A stretch of DNA of 64,000 nt from Pseudothauera hydrothermalis (GTDB lineage Bacteria > Pseudomonadota > Gammaproteobacteria > Burkholderiales > Rhodocyclaceae). This document shows, one piece after another, positions 9,149 through 19,096 of the stretch. The stretch covers positions 1,240,001 to 1,304,000 of the forward strand of contig NZ_CP029331.1 in assembly GCF_003345255.1 (NCBI RefSeq). The letters run 5' to 3'. Both the position numbers and the translations under genes were made by a program. The notes below the pieces were generated by a model that saw nothing but the letters and a program-made list of their open reading frames with translations, was not told the origin of the DNA and did no database searches. Every line of letters begins with the position of its first letter. The first letter of the stretch is position 1.

Positions 9149-9451
9149 ATGGAACTGACCCCTCGTGAAAAAGACAAGCTGTTGCTCTTTACCGCCGGCC
9201 TGGTGGCCGAAAGGCGTCTTGCGCGCGGCCTAAAGCTCAATTACCCGGAAGCGGTGGCGCTGATCAGTTGCGCCATTCTGGAAGGCGCGCGCGATGGCCG
9301 CACGGTGGCCGAGCTGATGAGCTATGGCGCCACGCTTTTGACCCGCGAGCAGGTCATGGACGGGGTGCCGGAGATGATTCCCGAGATCCAGGTGGAAGCC
9401 ACTTTTCCGGACGGCACCAAGCTGGTCACCGTGCATCACCCGATACCCTGA
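9149..9451 (+). CDS. ureA: Urease gamma subunit
   Basis: Smallest structural subunit of the (UreABC)3 urease, 100 aa, exactly the usual length. It starts [20 protein letters not shown] with conserved [19 protein letters not shown] and [13 protein letters not shown] segments and ends [15 protein letters not shown] ribosome binding site precedes ATG 9149. Eight bases after ureD and 13 before ureB, so co-translated. Confidence 0.98.
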   Translation: MELTPREKDKLLLFTAGLVAERRLARGLKLNYPEAVALISCAILEGARDGRTVAELMSYGATLLTREQVMDGVPEMIPEIQVEATFPDGTKLVTVHHPIP

Positions 9452-9464
9452 CAGGAGCGCACCG

Positions 9465-9769
9465 ATGATTCCCGGAGAAATCCGTACCCGCGAGGGTGAA
9501 ATCGAACTGAACGCCGGCCGCGCCACTGTGCGCCTGACTGTGACCAATACCGGCGACCGCCCGGTGCAGGTCGGCTCCCACTACCACTTTGCCGAAACCA
9601 ACGCCGCGCTGGCCTTCGACCGCGCCGCAGCGCGCGGCTACCGGCTGAACATTGCCGCCGGCACCGCGGTGCGTTTCGAGCCCGGTCAGTCGCGCACCGT
9701 GGAATTGGTGGAACTGGCCGGCCGCCGGGTGGTGTATGGCTTCAACGCCCAGGTCATGGGGAAACTCTG

Positions 9770-9770
<1 letters not shown>
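9465..9770 (+). CDS. ureB: Urease beta subunit
   Basis: UreB, 101 aa, starts [19 protein letters not shown] and contains the conserved [19 protein letters not shown] and [21 protein letters not shown] motifs. It completes the structural trimer with UreA and UreC in the cytoplasm. Its TGA overlaps the ureC ATG (ATGA-type junction at 9768-9772), consistent with coupled translation. Confidence 0.98.
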
Positions 9771-11479
<1,709 letters not shown>

Positions 11480-11494
11480 ACCGGGAGAATCCTC

Positions 11495-12061
11495 ATGCTG
11501 ACTACTCACCATGCTCCGGCATCCGCAGCCATACCCGCTGCCATGCCGGCCGATACCACCGTTCGGAGTTCTGCCATGTTGTTGATCGAACATCTTTATA
11601 CCGGCCACGCCGCGGCCGGCGAAGCGCTGGAACTGCCCTTTGAATACCGCACCAAAAGCCGCTTGCGTGCCAAGCTGAAGTCCGGCGAGGAGGTCGGCCT
11701 GTTTTTGCCGCGTGGCACCATCTTGCGCGGGGGCATGAAGCTGGCCGCGGCCGATGGGCGCATCGTCGAAGTGATCGCCGCGCCCGAAGCGTTGCTGGAA
11801 GTGCGCTGTGCCGACGCGCTGGAGCTGGCCCGCGCCGCCTACCACCTGGGCAACCGCCATGTTGCGGTTGAATTGGGCGAGGGCTGGCTGCGCATCCAGG
11901 CCGATCATGTGTTGGAGGGCATGCTGGCCGGTTTGGGGGCAACCGTGACGCCGGTGACAGCCCCGTTCGAGCCGGAAGCCGGCGCGTATTCCCATGGGCA
12001 TCAGCATCCGGGCGAAGGCTCCAGCGCCGCGCGTATCCATGTGATGGGCGGCGGCGATTGA
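11495..12061 (+). CDS. ureE: Urease accessory protein UreE (nickel metallochaperone)
   Basis: UreE delivers nickel to the UreDFG complex. Core features: [24 protein letters not shown] and [16 protein letters not shown], with a histidine-bearing tail (HGHQHPGEG...H) likely to bind nickel. Two starts are plausible. ATG 11495 (188 aa) lies 15 bases after ureC with a GGGAGA site; ATG 11576 (161 aa, [10 protein letters not shown]) also has a GGAG site and matches the family's usual N-terminus. The extra 27 residues are rich in Ala, Pro and Thr and have no conserved feature I recognise. The tight spacing slightly favours the long form. Confidence 0.95.
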   Translation: MLTTHHAPASAAIPAAMPADTTVRSSAMLLIEHLYTGHAAAGEALELPFEYRTKSRLRAKLKSGEEVGLFLPRGTILRGGMKLAAADGRIVEVIAAPEALLEVRCADALELARAAYHLGNRHVAVELGEGWLRIQADHVLEGMLAGLGATVTPVTAPFEPEAGAYSHGHQHPGEGSSAARIHVMGGGD

Positions 12062-12078
12062 GCCGGCGCGCACAGACC

Positions 12079-12786
12079 ATGCTGCCGCTCATCCGTCTAT
12101 TGCAATTGGTCAGCCCCACGTTGCCGGTGGGCGCCTATACCTATTCGCAAGGGCTGGAATGGGCGGTCGATTGCGGCACCTTGCAAACCGAGGCGGATGC
12201 CGCGCGCTGGATCGGCGACCTATTGACCCACGGTGTGGGCGCCTTCGAAGCACCACTCGCCGCCCGCCTGTGTGAAGTCTGGGCGCAACTGGGGCAAAGC
12301 GGTGCGGACCAGGCCGCGGCCTTGTGCGAGATCATGGCTTTGAATGCGGATTTTCTGGCCAGCCGGGAAACCGCCGAACTGCGCGCCGAAACCGTGCAAA
12401 TGGGGTATTCGTTGGTGCGCACGCTGAGCGGTGTGCCGGCCTTCGCGGGGCTGCCCGGCTGGGTGGCATGGCTGGAAGCCATCGATGAGCCGGCCTATCC
12501 CACTGCGTGGACGGCGGCTGCGGCCGCCTGGCAAGTGCCGACGGGCGAGGCGGTGGCCGCCTATCTGTGGGCCTGGGCGGAAAACCAGGTGATGGCTGCG
12601 GTCAAGACCGTGCCCTTGGGGCAAAGCGCCGGGCAGCGCTTGCTGGCCGCATTGGGCGAGCGCATTCCGGCAGTGGCCGAACGCGCGCTGAGCTTGCCAC
12701 GGTGCGCATGGAACAATTTTTCACCCGCGCTGGCCATTGCCAGCAGCCGGCATGAAACCCAATACACCCGGCTGTTCCGCTCATAG
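12079..12786 (+). CDS. ureF: Urease accessory protein UreF
   Basis: UreF (235 aa) bridges UreD and the GTPase UreG during active-site assembly. The start [31 protein letters not shown] is highly typical, and [24 protein letters not shown] and the C-terminal [14 protein letters not shown] are conserved. ATG 12079 is used rather than a TTG at 12058 that overlaps the ureE stop. 71 bases separate it from ureG. Confidence 0.96.
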   Translation: MLPLIRLLQLVSPTLPVGAYTYSQGLEWAVDCGTLQTEADAARWIGDLLTHGVGAFEAPLAARLCEVWAQLGQSGADQAAALCEIMALNADFLASRETAELRAETVQMGYSLVRTLSGVPAFAGLPGWVAWLEAIDEPAYPTAWTAAAAAWQVPTGEAVAAYLWAWAENQVMAAVKTVPLGQSAGQRLLAALGERIPAVAERALSLPRCAWNNFSPALAIASSRHETQYTRLFRS

Positions 12787-12857
12787 CGAATTACATGGAT
12801 CGCTGCCTGCGCTTTGGGCGTATACGGACTGACCGGTTAGAGAAGGAGTCAAACCCG

Positions 12858-13484
12858 ATGAACAACAACCAAGCCTTGCGAGTCGGCATCGGCGGACCGG
12901 TCGGTTCCGGCAAGACCGCGCTGACGCTGGCGCTGTGTCGGGCACTGCGTGACAAGTACAACATCGCGGTGGTCACCAACGACATTTATACCGCCGAGGA
13001 TGCGCAGTTTCTGGTGCGTCATCAGGCGCTCGAAGCGGAGCGCATCATCGGCGTGGAAACCGGTGGCTGCCCGCACACCGCGATCCGTGAGGACGCCTCG
13101 ATCAACCTGGAGGCGGTCGACCGCCTGAACCGGCGCTTTCCGGGGCTGGACATCATTTTCATCGAGTCCGGCGGCGATAACCTGGCGGCGACGTTTTCGC
13201 CGGAACTCTCCGATCTGACCCTCTACGTCATCGATGTGTCGGCGGGCGACAAAATCCCGCGCAAGGGCGGGCCCGGCATTACCCGCAGCGATCTGCTGGT
13301 CATCAATAAAATCGACCTCGCGCCGCTGGTGGGCGCCTCGTTGGAGGTCATGGACCGCGATGCCCGCAAGATGCGCGGCCAACGCCCTTTTGTGTTCAGC
13401 AACCAGAAAACCGGTCAGGGCTTGACTGAAATCATCGGGTTCATAGAACGTCAGGGCCTGCTGCGGCATGCTGCGGCCGGCTAA
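12858..13484 (+). CDS. ureG: Urease accessory GTPase UreG
   Basis: SIMIBI-class GTPase (208 aa) that drives nickel transfer into urease. P-loop GPVGSGKT near residues 14-21, metal-binding CPH in [32 protein letters not shown] and the guanine-specificity motif NKID are intact. Strong AGAAGGAG-type ribosome binding site upstream of ATG 12858. Follows ureF and precedes the nickel permease-like hupE. Confidence 0.98.
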   Translation: MNNNQALRVGIGGPVGSGKTALTLALCRALRDKYNIAVVTNDIYTAEDAQFLVRHQALEAERIIGVETGGCPHTAIREDASINLEAVDRLNRRFPGLDIIFIESGGDNLAATFSPELSDLTLYVIDVSAGDKIPRKGGPGITRSDLLVINKIDLAPLVGASLEVMDRDARKMRGQRPFVFSNQKTGQGLTEIIGFIERQGLLRHAAAG

Positions 13485-13515
13485 ATCCACCTCGATCCAC
13501 TGTCAAGGAGTCCTC

Positions 13516-14094
13516 ATGAAGCTCATCCGCTTTGCTGGTTCTGTCGGTCTGGCGCTGTGGGCTGGCGCCAGTGCGGCCCATCCGGGGGCGCATGAATCGG
13601 CCAGTTTTCTGTCCGGTTTCAGCCATCCGTTGGGCGGTGTCGATCATTTGTTGGCCATGCTCGCGGTCGGTCTTTATGCCGCGCGTCAGGGTGGCCGCCA
13701 GCGCTGGGCGCTGCCCACCGCATTCGTGCTGGCGATGCTTGCCGGCGCTGGCGCCGATGCGCTGGGTATCGCGCTGCCGGCGGTGGAGGCCGGCATTGCC
13801 GCATCGGTCTTGGTGCTGGGGCTTCTGATCGCTACTGCCGCGCGCTTGCCGGTGGCCGTTGCGCTGCCGCTGGTGGCGGTCTTTGCACTCTTTCATGGCC
13901 ACGCCCATCACGCCGAGATGGGTGACAGCACGCTGCTTGCCTATACGGCGGGTTTTGCGCTGGCGACCGCGGCGCTGCACGCAGCCGGTTTTCTGGTGGG
14001 ACGCTGGTTGCCGCAAACCGTGTGGGGGCAGCGTCTGCAACGTGCCAGCGGTGCGTTGATCGCCGGTGCGGGCGCGGTGTTTTTGGGAACGTGA
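13516..14094 (+). CDS. HupE/UreJ family nickel permease-like protein
   Basis: A 192-aa integral membrane protein with a cleavable-looking N-terminal segment ending GASAAHPGAHE and about six membrane segments. The family's metal motif HPxGGxDHLLAMLAVG (SHPLGGVDHLLAMLAVGLYA) and the FHGHAHHAEM loop are present. HupE/UreJ proteins are associated with nickel uptake for hydrogenase or urease. At the end of ureDABCEFG with an AAGGAG site, it most likely supplies nickel to urease. Confidence 0.92.
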   Translation: MKLIRFAGSVGLALWAGASAAHPGAHESASFLSGFSHPLGGVDHLLAMLAVGLYAARQGGRQRWALPTAFVLAMLAGAGADALGIALPAVEAGIAASVLVLGLLIATAARLPVAVALPLVAVFALFHGHAHHAEMGDSTLLAYTAGFALATAALHAAGFLVGRWLPQTVWGQRLQRASGALIAGAGAVFLGT

Positions 14095-14291
14095 GTTTGT
14101 CGCGGTGTGTTTTCGCTGCACTGCAATATTTACAACATCTTTACGCGCCACTGACTAAGCTGCGCCCACCCGTTGCCCGGCCGATCCTGCGTCACCCGGC
14201 CGGCTTCGGCATTGTCCAGACAGGGTGAGAGGCGTGCTGGGTTTCGAGCGACACGCATCCGCCGGCTACCGTTGCTGAATCGGGCCGGCGT

Positions 14292-15749
14292 ATGCGCACC
14301 TTTTTTCCAACGCTCAACGCGCTGGGCTTGGTATTGGTCCTGTTCGGCGCGGTCATGGGTTTTCCGCTGGCGGTATCGTGGTGGCTGGACGACGGCGCCA
14401 CCTACGCTTACGACGAAGCCATCGTTATCACGCTGGCGGCAGGCTTCCTGCTGTGGGCGGTGACCCGCAATGGCCGGCGCGATCTGCGTACCCGCGACGG
14501 CTTTCTGCTGGTGGCCGGCACCTGGGTGCTGACGCCGGTGTTCGCCGCGCTGCCGCTGCTGTTCTATCTGCCGGAACTGTCCTTCACCGACGCTTATTTC
14601 GAGGCGGCTTCGGGTTTGACTACCACCGGCGCCACGGTGCTTACCGGGCTGGATACGCTGCCGATTTCGATCAATTTATGGCGCACCTTCATGCATTGGA
14701 TTGGCGGCATGGGGGTGATCGTGCTGATGGTGGCGGTGCTGCCGCTGCTGGGCATTGGCGGGCGTCAGTTGTTCAAGGCCGAAGCGCCCGGACCGCTGAA
14801 AGAAACCAGCCTCACACCGCGTATTGCCGAAACGGCCAAGGGTTTGTGGACGGTTTATCTGCTGCTCACCGTGGCCTGCGGTGTGAGCCTGTGGGCTGCG
14901 GGCATGCCGCCTTGGGAAGCGCTGATCCATGCTTTCACCATTACCGGGTTGGGCGGTTTTTCCAGCAAGGATGCGTCGCTGGGCTATTTCAACAGCCTGT
15001 CGATCGAGATCGTGACCATGATTTTTGCGCTGGCGGCTGGCCTGAACTACGGCACCCATTTTTTGGCCTGGCTGCGGCGCAGCTTGCGCCCCTATGGCAC
15101 CGATCCGGAAATTCCGTGGTTTTTTGGGGTGATGGCGCTGAGCACGGCGATGATTACGCTGTTTCTGTTGCCGTCGAACGCTCATGCCAATTTCGCCGAA
15201 ACCCTGCGCTATGTGTCGTTTCACGTGGTGTCGATTGCCACCTCGCTGGGCCTGGCGACTTACGACTACACCCTGTGGCCGGTTTTCGCTCAACTGTGGA
15301 TCTTGTTTCTGGGCAGCTTTGCGCCGTGTTCGGGTTCCACGGGGGGCGGCATCAAGATGATCCGCGCGATCATGCTCTACAAGCAAGTGTATCGGGAGCT
15401 GATCCGTGCGCTGCATCCGCGCGCCGAGGTGCCGGTGCGGGTCGGTGGTGCCAATGTGCCCGATACCATTTTGCATGCGGTGCTCGCTTTCAGCTTTCTG
15501 TATATGGTGTCCATTGTCACGCTCACCCTGGTGCTCACCGCCAGCGGATTGGACGTGGTCACGGCGTTTTCGGCAGTAGTGGCTTGCATCAACAACACCG
15601 GCCCCGGCCTGGGCGCGGTGGGGCCGGCAGGCAATTACCAGGGTTTGGGCGACTTTCAGATCTGGGTGCTGTCTTTCACCATGATTCTCGGCCGGCTGGA
15701 AATTTTCACCCTGCTGGTGGTGCTCACGCCCTCGTTCTGGCGGCGCTGA
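14292..15749 (+). CDS. trkH: Trk-type potassium uptake protein TrkH
   Basis: Potassium channel-like subunit of the Trk system (485 aa, many membrane spans) in the inner membrane. Selectivity-filter repeats are visible: SGLTTTGATVL, TITGLGGFSSKD, GSTGGGIKMIR and NNTGPGLGAVGP; each contains the Gly that lines the pore. Length is standard. No trkA is nearby. The 197 bases before it carry no gene but have GC-rich partial inverted repeats (e.g. GCCGGC at both ends of 14270-14290). It converges on kdpE across a small inverted-repeat element. Confidence 0.95.
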   Translation: MRTFFPTLNALGLVLVLFGAVMGFPLAVSWWLDDGATYAYDEAIVITLAAGFLLWAVTRNGRRDLRTRDGFLLVAGTWVLTPVFAALPLLFYLPELSFTDAYFEAASGLTTTGATVLTGLDTLPISINLWRTFMHWIGGMGVIVLMVAVLPLLGIGGRQLFKAEAPGPLKETSLTPRIAETAKGLWTVYLLLTVACGVSLWAAGMPPWEALIHAFTITGLGGFSSKDASLGYFNSLSIEIVTMIFALAAGLNYGTHFLAWLRRSLRPYGTDPEIPWFFGVMALSTAMITLFLLPSNAHANFAETLRYVSFHVVSIATSLGLATYDYTLWPVFAQLWILFLGSFAPCSGSTGGGIKMIRAIMLYKQVYRELIRALHPRAEVPVRVGGANVPDTILHAVLAFSFLYMVSIVTLTLVLTASGLDVVTAFSAVVACINNTGPGLGAVGPAGNYQGLGDFQIWVLSFTMILGRLEIFTLLVVLTPSFWRR

Positions 15750-15771
15750 CTGATTGTCCGGCCAGGGTTAG

Positions 15772-15914
15772 CAGGCCGTTGAAAAACTACTGCGGTGGGC
15801 CATCTGCGGCGTTGCGCGGTGCTCGCTTCCTCGCCTATCTATTTGATATGTCTCGGTCGCTGCGCTCCGTGCGCCTTGCATCTGGCCATCCTCGCTACGT
15901 TTTTCAACGGCCTG
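15772..15914. repeat. MITE-like element with 16-bp perfect terminal inverted repeats
   Basis: CAGGCCGTTGAAAAAC at 15772-15787 is repeated exactly in reverse at 15899-15914, enclosing a 143-bp element. It fills the gap between the convergent trkH and kdpE genes and its right end touches the kdpE stop codon. No long reading frame with recognisable content lies inside. A diverged relative of the right-hand portion is found at 18320-18372. It could be a miniature mobile element, a bidirectional terminator, or both. Confidence 0.75.
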
Positions 15915-16610
15915 TTAGACCCAACGATAACCGATGCCGGTCTCGGTCAGCAGATGACGCGGGAAAGCCGGCGTGGCCTCCAGTTTGCGCCGCAGGCTGG
16001 CCATATGCACCCGCAAATAGTGGGTATGCTCGACGTGATTGGGGCCCCAGACTTCGGCCAGCAGGTGGCGATGGGTGAGCACGCGCCCGGCATTGGCCAC
16101 CAAGTGGGCGAGCAGTTTGTATTCGATCGGGGTGAGATGAACCAGCTCGCCGGCGCGACGCACGCAGCGCTGGGCAAGATCCACTTCGATGTCGCCAAAG
16201 CGCGCTACCGCCGGTTCGCCGCTACGCGCCAGCGCGGTGCGACGCAATAGCGCGCGCAGGCGGGCGAGCAGCTCGGCCAGGCCAAACGGCTTGGTCAGAT
16301 AGTCGTCGGCACCGGCATCGAGCGCGGCTACCTTGTCGGCTTCGTCGGTGCGCGCCGACAGGATCAGTACCGGCACGGTGCTCCAGCCGCGCAAGCTGCG
16401 GATCAACTCGATGCCGTCCATGTCCGGCAGGCCAAGGTCAATGATTACCAGGTCGGGCTTGCGGGTGCCCACCTCGATCAGCCCGCGCTCGCCATTGGAC
16501 GCCTCCATCACCTGACAGCCGTGGGCGCTCAGCGCGCTGCGCAAAAAGCGCCGGATCTGCGGCTCGTCTTCGACCACGACCACTACCGGCGCGGGCGCGA
16601 CGCTCTTCAT
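15915..16610 (-). CDS. kdpE: OmpR-family response regulator KdpE
   Basis: A 231-aa response regulator: receiver domain with the phosphoacceptor Asp58 (IIDLGLPDMDG), conserved Lys in the TKPFG loop, and a C-terminal winged helix (LTPIEYKLLAHLVANAGRVLTHRHLL, ETGIGYRWV). The HLLAEVWGPNHVEHTHYLRVHMASLRRKLE block is characteristic of KdpE. It overlaps the upstream kdpD stop by an ATGA junction. No kdpFABC operon is in the window, so its target is not shown. Confidence 0.93.
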   Translation of the reverse strand: MKSVAPAPVVVVVEDEPQIRRFLRSALSAHGCQVMEASNGERGLIEVGTRKPDLVIIDLGLPDMDGIELIRSLRGWSTVPVLILSARTDEADKVAALDAGADDYLTKPFGLAELLARLRALLRRTALARSGEPAVARFGDIEVDLAQRCVRRAGELVHLTPIEYKLLAHLVANAGRVLTHRHLLAEVWGPNHVEHTHYLRVHMASLRRKLEATPAFPRHLLTETGIGYRWV

Positions 16611-18112
16611 GCGGCCTCCTGCGGCAGCGCCGGGGCGGTGCCCAGCGGCAGGGCGATCTCGAAGCAGGCGCCGCCGGTCGCGCGGTTGAACCCGCGCACC
16701 CGGCCACCGTGCGCGGCAACTACCGCTTGCACGATGGCCAGGCCCAGACCGAACCCGCCGTTGGCCGATTCCGTGTGGCCGCGGGTGAATTTGGCAAACA
16801 GCGTGTCGATACGATCCGGTGGCAGGCCAAGGCCGTTGTCGCCGACTTGTAGAATGATTTCGTCTTCGTCGGCGCGGGCGCGGATTTCGATACGTGAGCC
16901 GGGCGGGGTGTATTGGGCGGCGTTTTCCAGCAAGTTACACAGCACGCGCTCGAACAACACGCTGTCGATGTCCACCAGCGGCAGCTCGGCAGGTAAATCG
17001 ATTGCCAGCTCATGCCGCCCCAGCAACGAGGCGCGCGCCTGCAGCGCGGCGCCGACCACTTCTTCCAGCGGTTGCCACTCGCGGCGCAGACGTACACCGC
17101 CGGATTCGATGCGCGCCATCTCGAGCAGCTTGGCTACCTGTGCGCTGGAGCGCTGCGCCTCGGCGCCGATCGCTGCCACCAGTTCGGCTTGTTCGCTAGA
17201 CAGCGGCGGCGCGGTGAGCGCCACGGCGTCGGCCAAGCCGGCGATGGCAGTAAGCGGGGTGCGCAGATCATGGGAAAGCGCGGCGAGCAACGAGTTGCGC
17301 AGGCGCTCGGATTCCATCTCCAGTTCGGTGCGGCGCGCCACGGCCACATAATGCAGGCGCTCCAGGGCGATGGCCAGTAGGCTAGAGAAGGCGTCGAGCA
17401 GCGGCGCCGGAGGGGGCTCAGCAGGCTCGCCGGAGAGCGCCAGCACGCCGCGCACCCGCATCGGCGCGCGCAGCGGCAGCCAGCGGATCGGCTTGCCGGC
17501 GCCGTCGCTGGTGCGCTGTGCTTGTCCGTTGAGCCAGACGGCCAGCGCGGCCGGTGGCGCTTCGGCCGCGCAGCCGGAAGCGACCGGCTGTAGCCGGTTC
17601 TGGGCATCGGGCAGCCACAGCGCGCCGTCACAACCGAACACTTCGCGGCTGAAGCGTTTGGCGTGCCCGTCGATTTGCTCCACCGCCAGCGCAGCCGACA
17701 GCTCGCGTGCCAGGCCATAGAGCGCCTGGGTCTGCCGCTCGCGCTGTTCGGCCGCCTCGAGTTGCCGACGCAGGCGTGCGGCCAGCTCTGCGGTGGTCAG
17801 GGCGACCAGCAGCAGCACCGCGAAGGTGAGCAGGTACTGGACGTCGCTCACCCCCAGGGTGAAATGCGGGGGCACAAAAAACAGATCGAACAGTGCCACC
17901 GACAGAAAGGCTGCCAACACCGCCGGACCGCGGCCCAGTTTGACCGCCGAAAACAGCACCGCAAGCGGAAACAGCATGGCGATGTTGGCCAGATCCAAAT
18001 GCCCGAGCAACGGTGCTCCTACCGCCGCGATGGCCCCCACCGACAACACCGCCAAACCATAGTTATGCCAGCCGGCGCGATGGGGTGAAGCGGAAAAAAC
18101 AGAAGCGGGCAT
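16607..18112 (-). CDS. kdpD: Short KdpD-like sensor histidine kinase
   Basis: Histidine kinase of about 501 aa: a four-helix DUF4118 membrane region (GLAVLSVGAIAAVGAP..., FLSVALFDLFFVPPHF), a GAF-like segment, the His box LSHDLRTPLTAIAG, an N box (LLENAAQYTPPGS) and G boxes (DNGLGLPPDRI, GFGLGLAIVQAVV). Canonical KdpD is about 890 aa and begins with a KdpD/USP cytoplasmic sensor; that part is absent here and I see no trace of it upstream. Start is uncertain: ATG 18112, 18127 and 18187 are all in frame with weak ribosome binding sites. Forms a two-gene operon with kdpE. Confidence 0.88.
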   Translation of the reverse strand: MPASVFSASPHRAGWHNYGLAVLSVGAIAAVGAPLLGHLDLANIAMLFPLAVLFSAVKLGRGPAVLAAFLSVALFDLFFVPPHFTLGVSDVQYLLTFAVLLLVALTTAELAARLRRQLEAAEQRERQTQALYGLARELSAALAVEQIDGHAKRFSREVFGCDGALWLPDAQNRLQPVASGCAAEAPPAALAVWLNGQAQRTSDGAGKPIRWLPLRAPMRVRGVLALSGEPAEPPPAPLLDAFSSLLAIALERLHYVAVARRTELEMESERLRNSLLAALSHDLRTPLTAIAGLADAVALTAPPLSSEQAELVAAIGAEAQRSSAQVAKLLEMARIESGGVRLRREWQPLEEVVGAALQARASLLGRHELAIDLPAELPLVDIDSVLFERVLCNLLENAAQYTPPGSRIEIRARADEDEIILQVGDNGLGLPPDRIDTLFAKFTRGHTESANGGFGLGLAIVQAVVAAHGGRVRGFNRATGGACFEIALPLGTAPALPQEAA

Positions 18113-18226
18113 GGCGCGGGTGAACATAGCTACCAAGTGTGCGTGGCCGAGTATGGTAGCAAGCCGCGTTGTAATGTTTTCGGCCATCTGCGCGACACAG
18201 TGACCAACCCTCATAGGAGAGTTTCC

Positions 18227-18292
18227 ATGTCCGGTCACCGCTGTGGCCGGAGCGATACACACTGCGATGAGAACGCCGGCCCCGAATGCTAG
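18227..18292 (+). CDS. Possible micro-ORF, Cys/His-rich, 21 codons
   Basis: On the plus strand, antisense to the kdpD leader, an AGGAGA ribosome binding site at 18215-18220 is followed six bases later by an ATG reading MSGHRCGRSDTHCDENAGPEC and then TAG. Three Cys and two His in 21 residues is notable. It may be a chance frame or the remaining start of a gene whose body was lost; just downstream is the degenerate copy of the repeat element. I do not recognise a family. Confidence 0.2.
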   Translation: MSGHRCGRSDTHCDENAGPEC

Positions 18293-18319
18293 ACGATTTT
18301 ACGATCGGTTGCGCTTGCT

Positions 18320-18372
18320 GCATGTTAGGCGCTTTGAATCAAGCCATCTTTGCTATGTTTTTCGAAGGCTTG
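18320..18372. repeat. Degenerate second copy of the inverted-repeat element
   Basis: The arm at 18357-18372 (GTTTTTCGAAGGCTTG) matches the right arm of the 15772-15914 element at 13 of 16 positions, and the ~30 bases to its left also align (shared GCC ATC and GCTA blocks). No left arm is detectable. As with the other copy, the arm abuts the stop codon of a minus-strand gene, here yitT. Confidence 0.5.
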
Positions 18373-18984
18373 CTAAACCCCAAAGTAACGGCCGGGACGG
18401 TGATTGATGGCGATCACCAGATTCACCGCCAGCGCGCCCAGCACCGAGAGGGCCACCAGCCAGGGTGCGATCCAGATCAACGCAGCGCCTAGGATCAGCA
18501 CGTCGGCGATCATCTGTACGGTGCCGGCGCGCCAACCCTTGTTGCGCTGCAGCCAAATCGCCAGCACGCCGATGCCGCCCAGGCTGGCATGGTGGCGGAT
18601 CAGCATCAAAAGACCGGTGCCGGCGAGTAAGCCCCCCATGACTGCGCCGAAGGCCGGCTGCAGCGTGCCCAGGCTGATCACCGCGGGCAGCAGTTCGCTA
18701 TAGACCGACAGCAACAGCACGGCGCAGAAAGTTTTGAGGGTGAATTCCCAGCCCATCGCGCGTACCGCGAAGACATAGAAAGGGATGTTGATCAAGAAAT
18801 ACACCAGGCCAAAGTTCAGTCCGCTGGCGTAATGCACCAAGAGGGTCAAACCCGCGGTGCCGCCGATCAACAGGCCGGCATGTTTGAAAAAAACTACCGA
18901 CAAAGCAACAAACAACGCCCCGGCGAGCAGGCCCTGGGCGTCTTCGAGCAGGTTGTGGCGGGCCGATTGGGGTGTTGCGGGCAT
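18373..18984 (-). CDS. YitT family membrane protein
   Basis: A 203-aa protein with five or six membrane helices, matching the YitT (DUF161) family in its order of features: FFKHAGLLIGGTAGLTLLVHY, INIPFYVFAVRAMGWEFTLKTF, GTLQPAFGAVMGGLLAGTGLLMLIRHHASLGG. The function of the family is not established; it lacks the C-terminal DUF2179 domain of longer members. It reads toward kdpD across about 110 bases containing the degenerate repeat. Confidence 0.85.
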   Translation of the reverse strand: MPATPQSARHNLLEDAQGLLAGALFVALSVVFFKHAGLLIGGTAGLTLLVHYASGLNFGLVYFLINIPFYVFAVRAMGWEFTLKTFCAVLLLSVYSELLPAVISLGTLQPAFGAVMGGLLAGTGLLMLIRHHASLGGIGVLAIWLQRNKGWRAGTVQMIADVLILGAALIWIAPWLVALSVLGALAVNLVIAINHRPGRYFGV

Positions 18985-19096
18985 GAAAGCGAAAGAATGT
19001 TACGTCGCTGAAACGGGCGCTCTGAGTGGCCGCGGCTATCATAGCGCGCCGGGCTGGTAGCCGGTAAGCGTGGGTTTTCCCGCGGCCGTCGGTGCG

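Noticed and set aside
13441-14151. Minus-strand frame of 236 codons opposite hupE
   Set aside because: Antisense shadow of a high-GC membrane protein gene; Arg/Gln/His-rich with no family features.
15795-16250. Plus-strand frame starting inside the inverted-repeat element
   Set aside because: Such frames arise from the repeat itself and run antisense into kdpE; no protein features.
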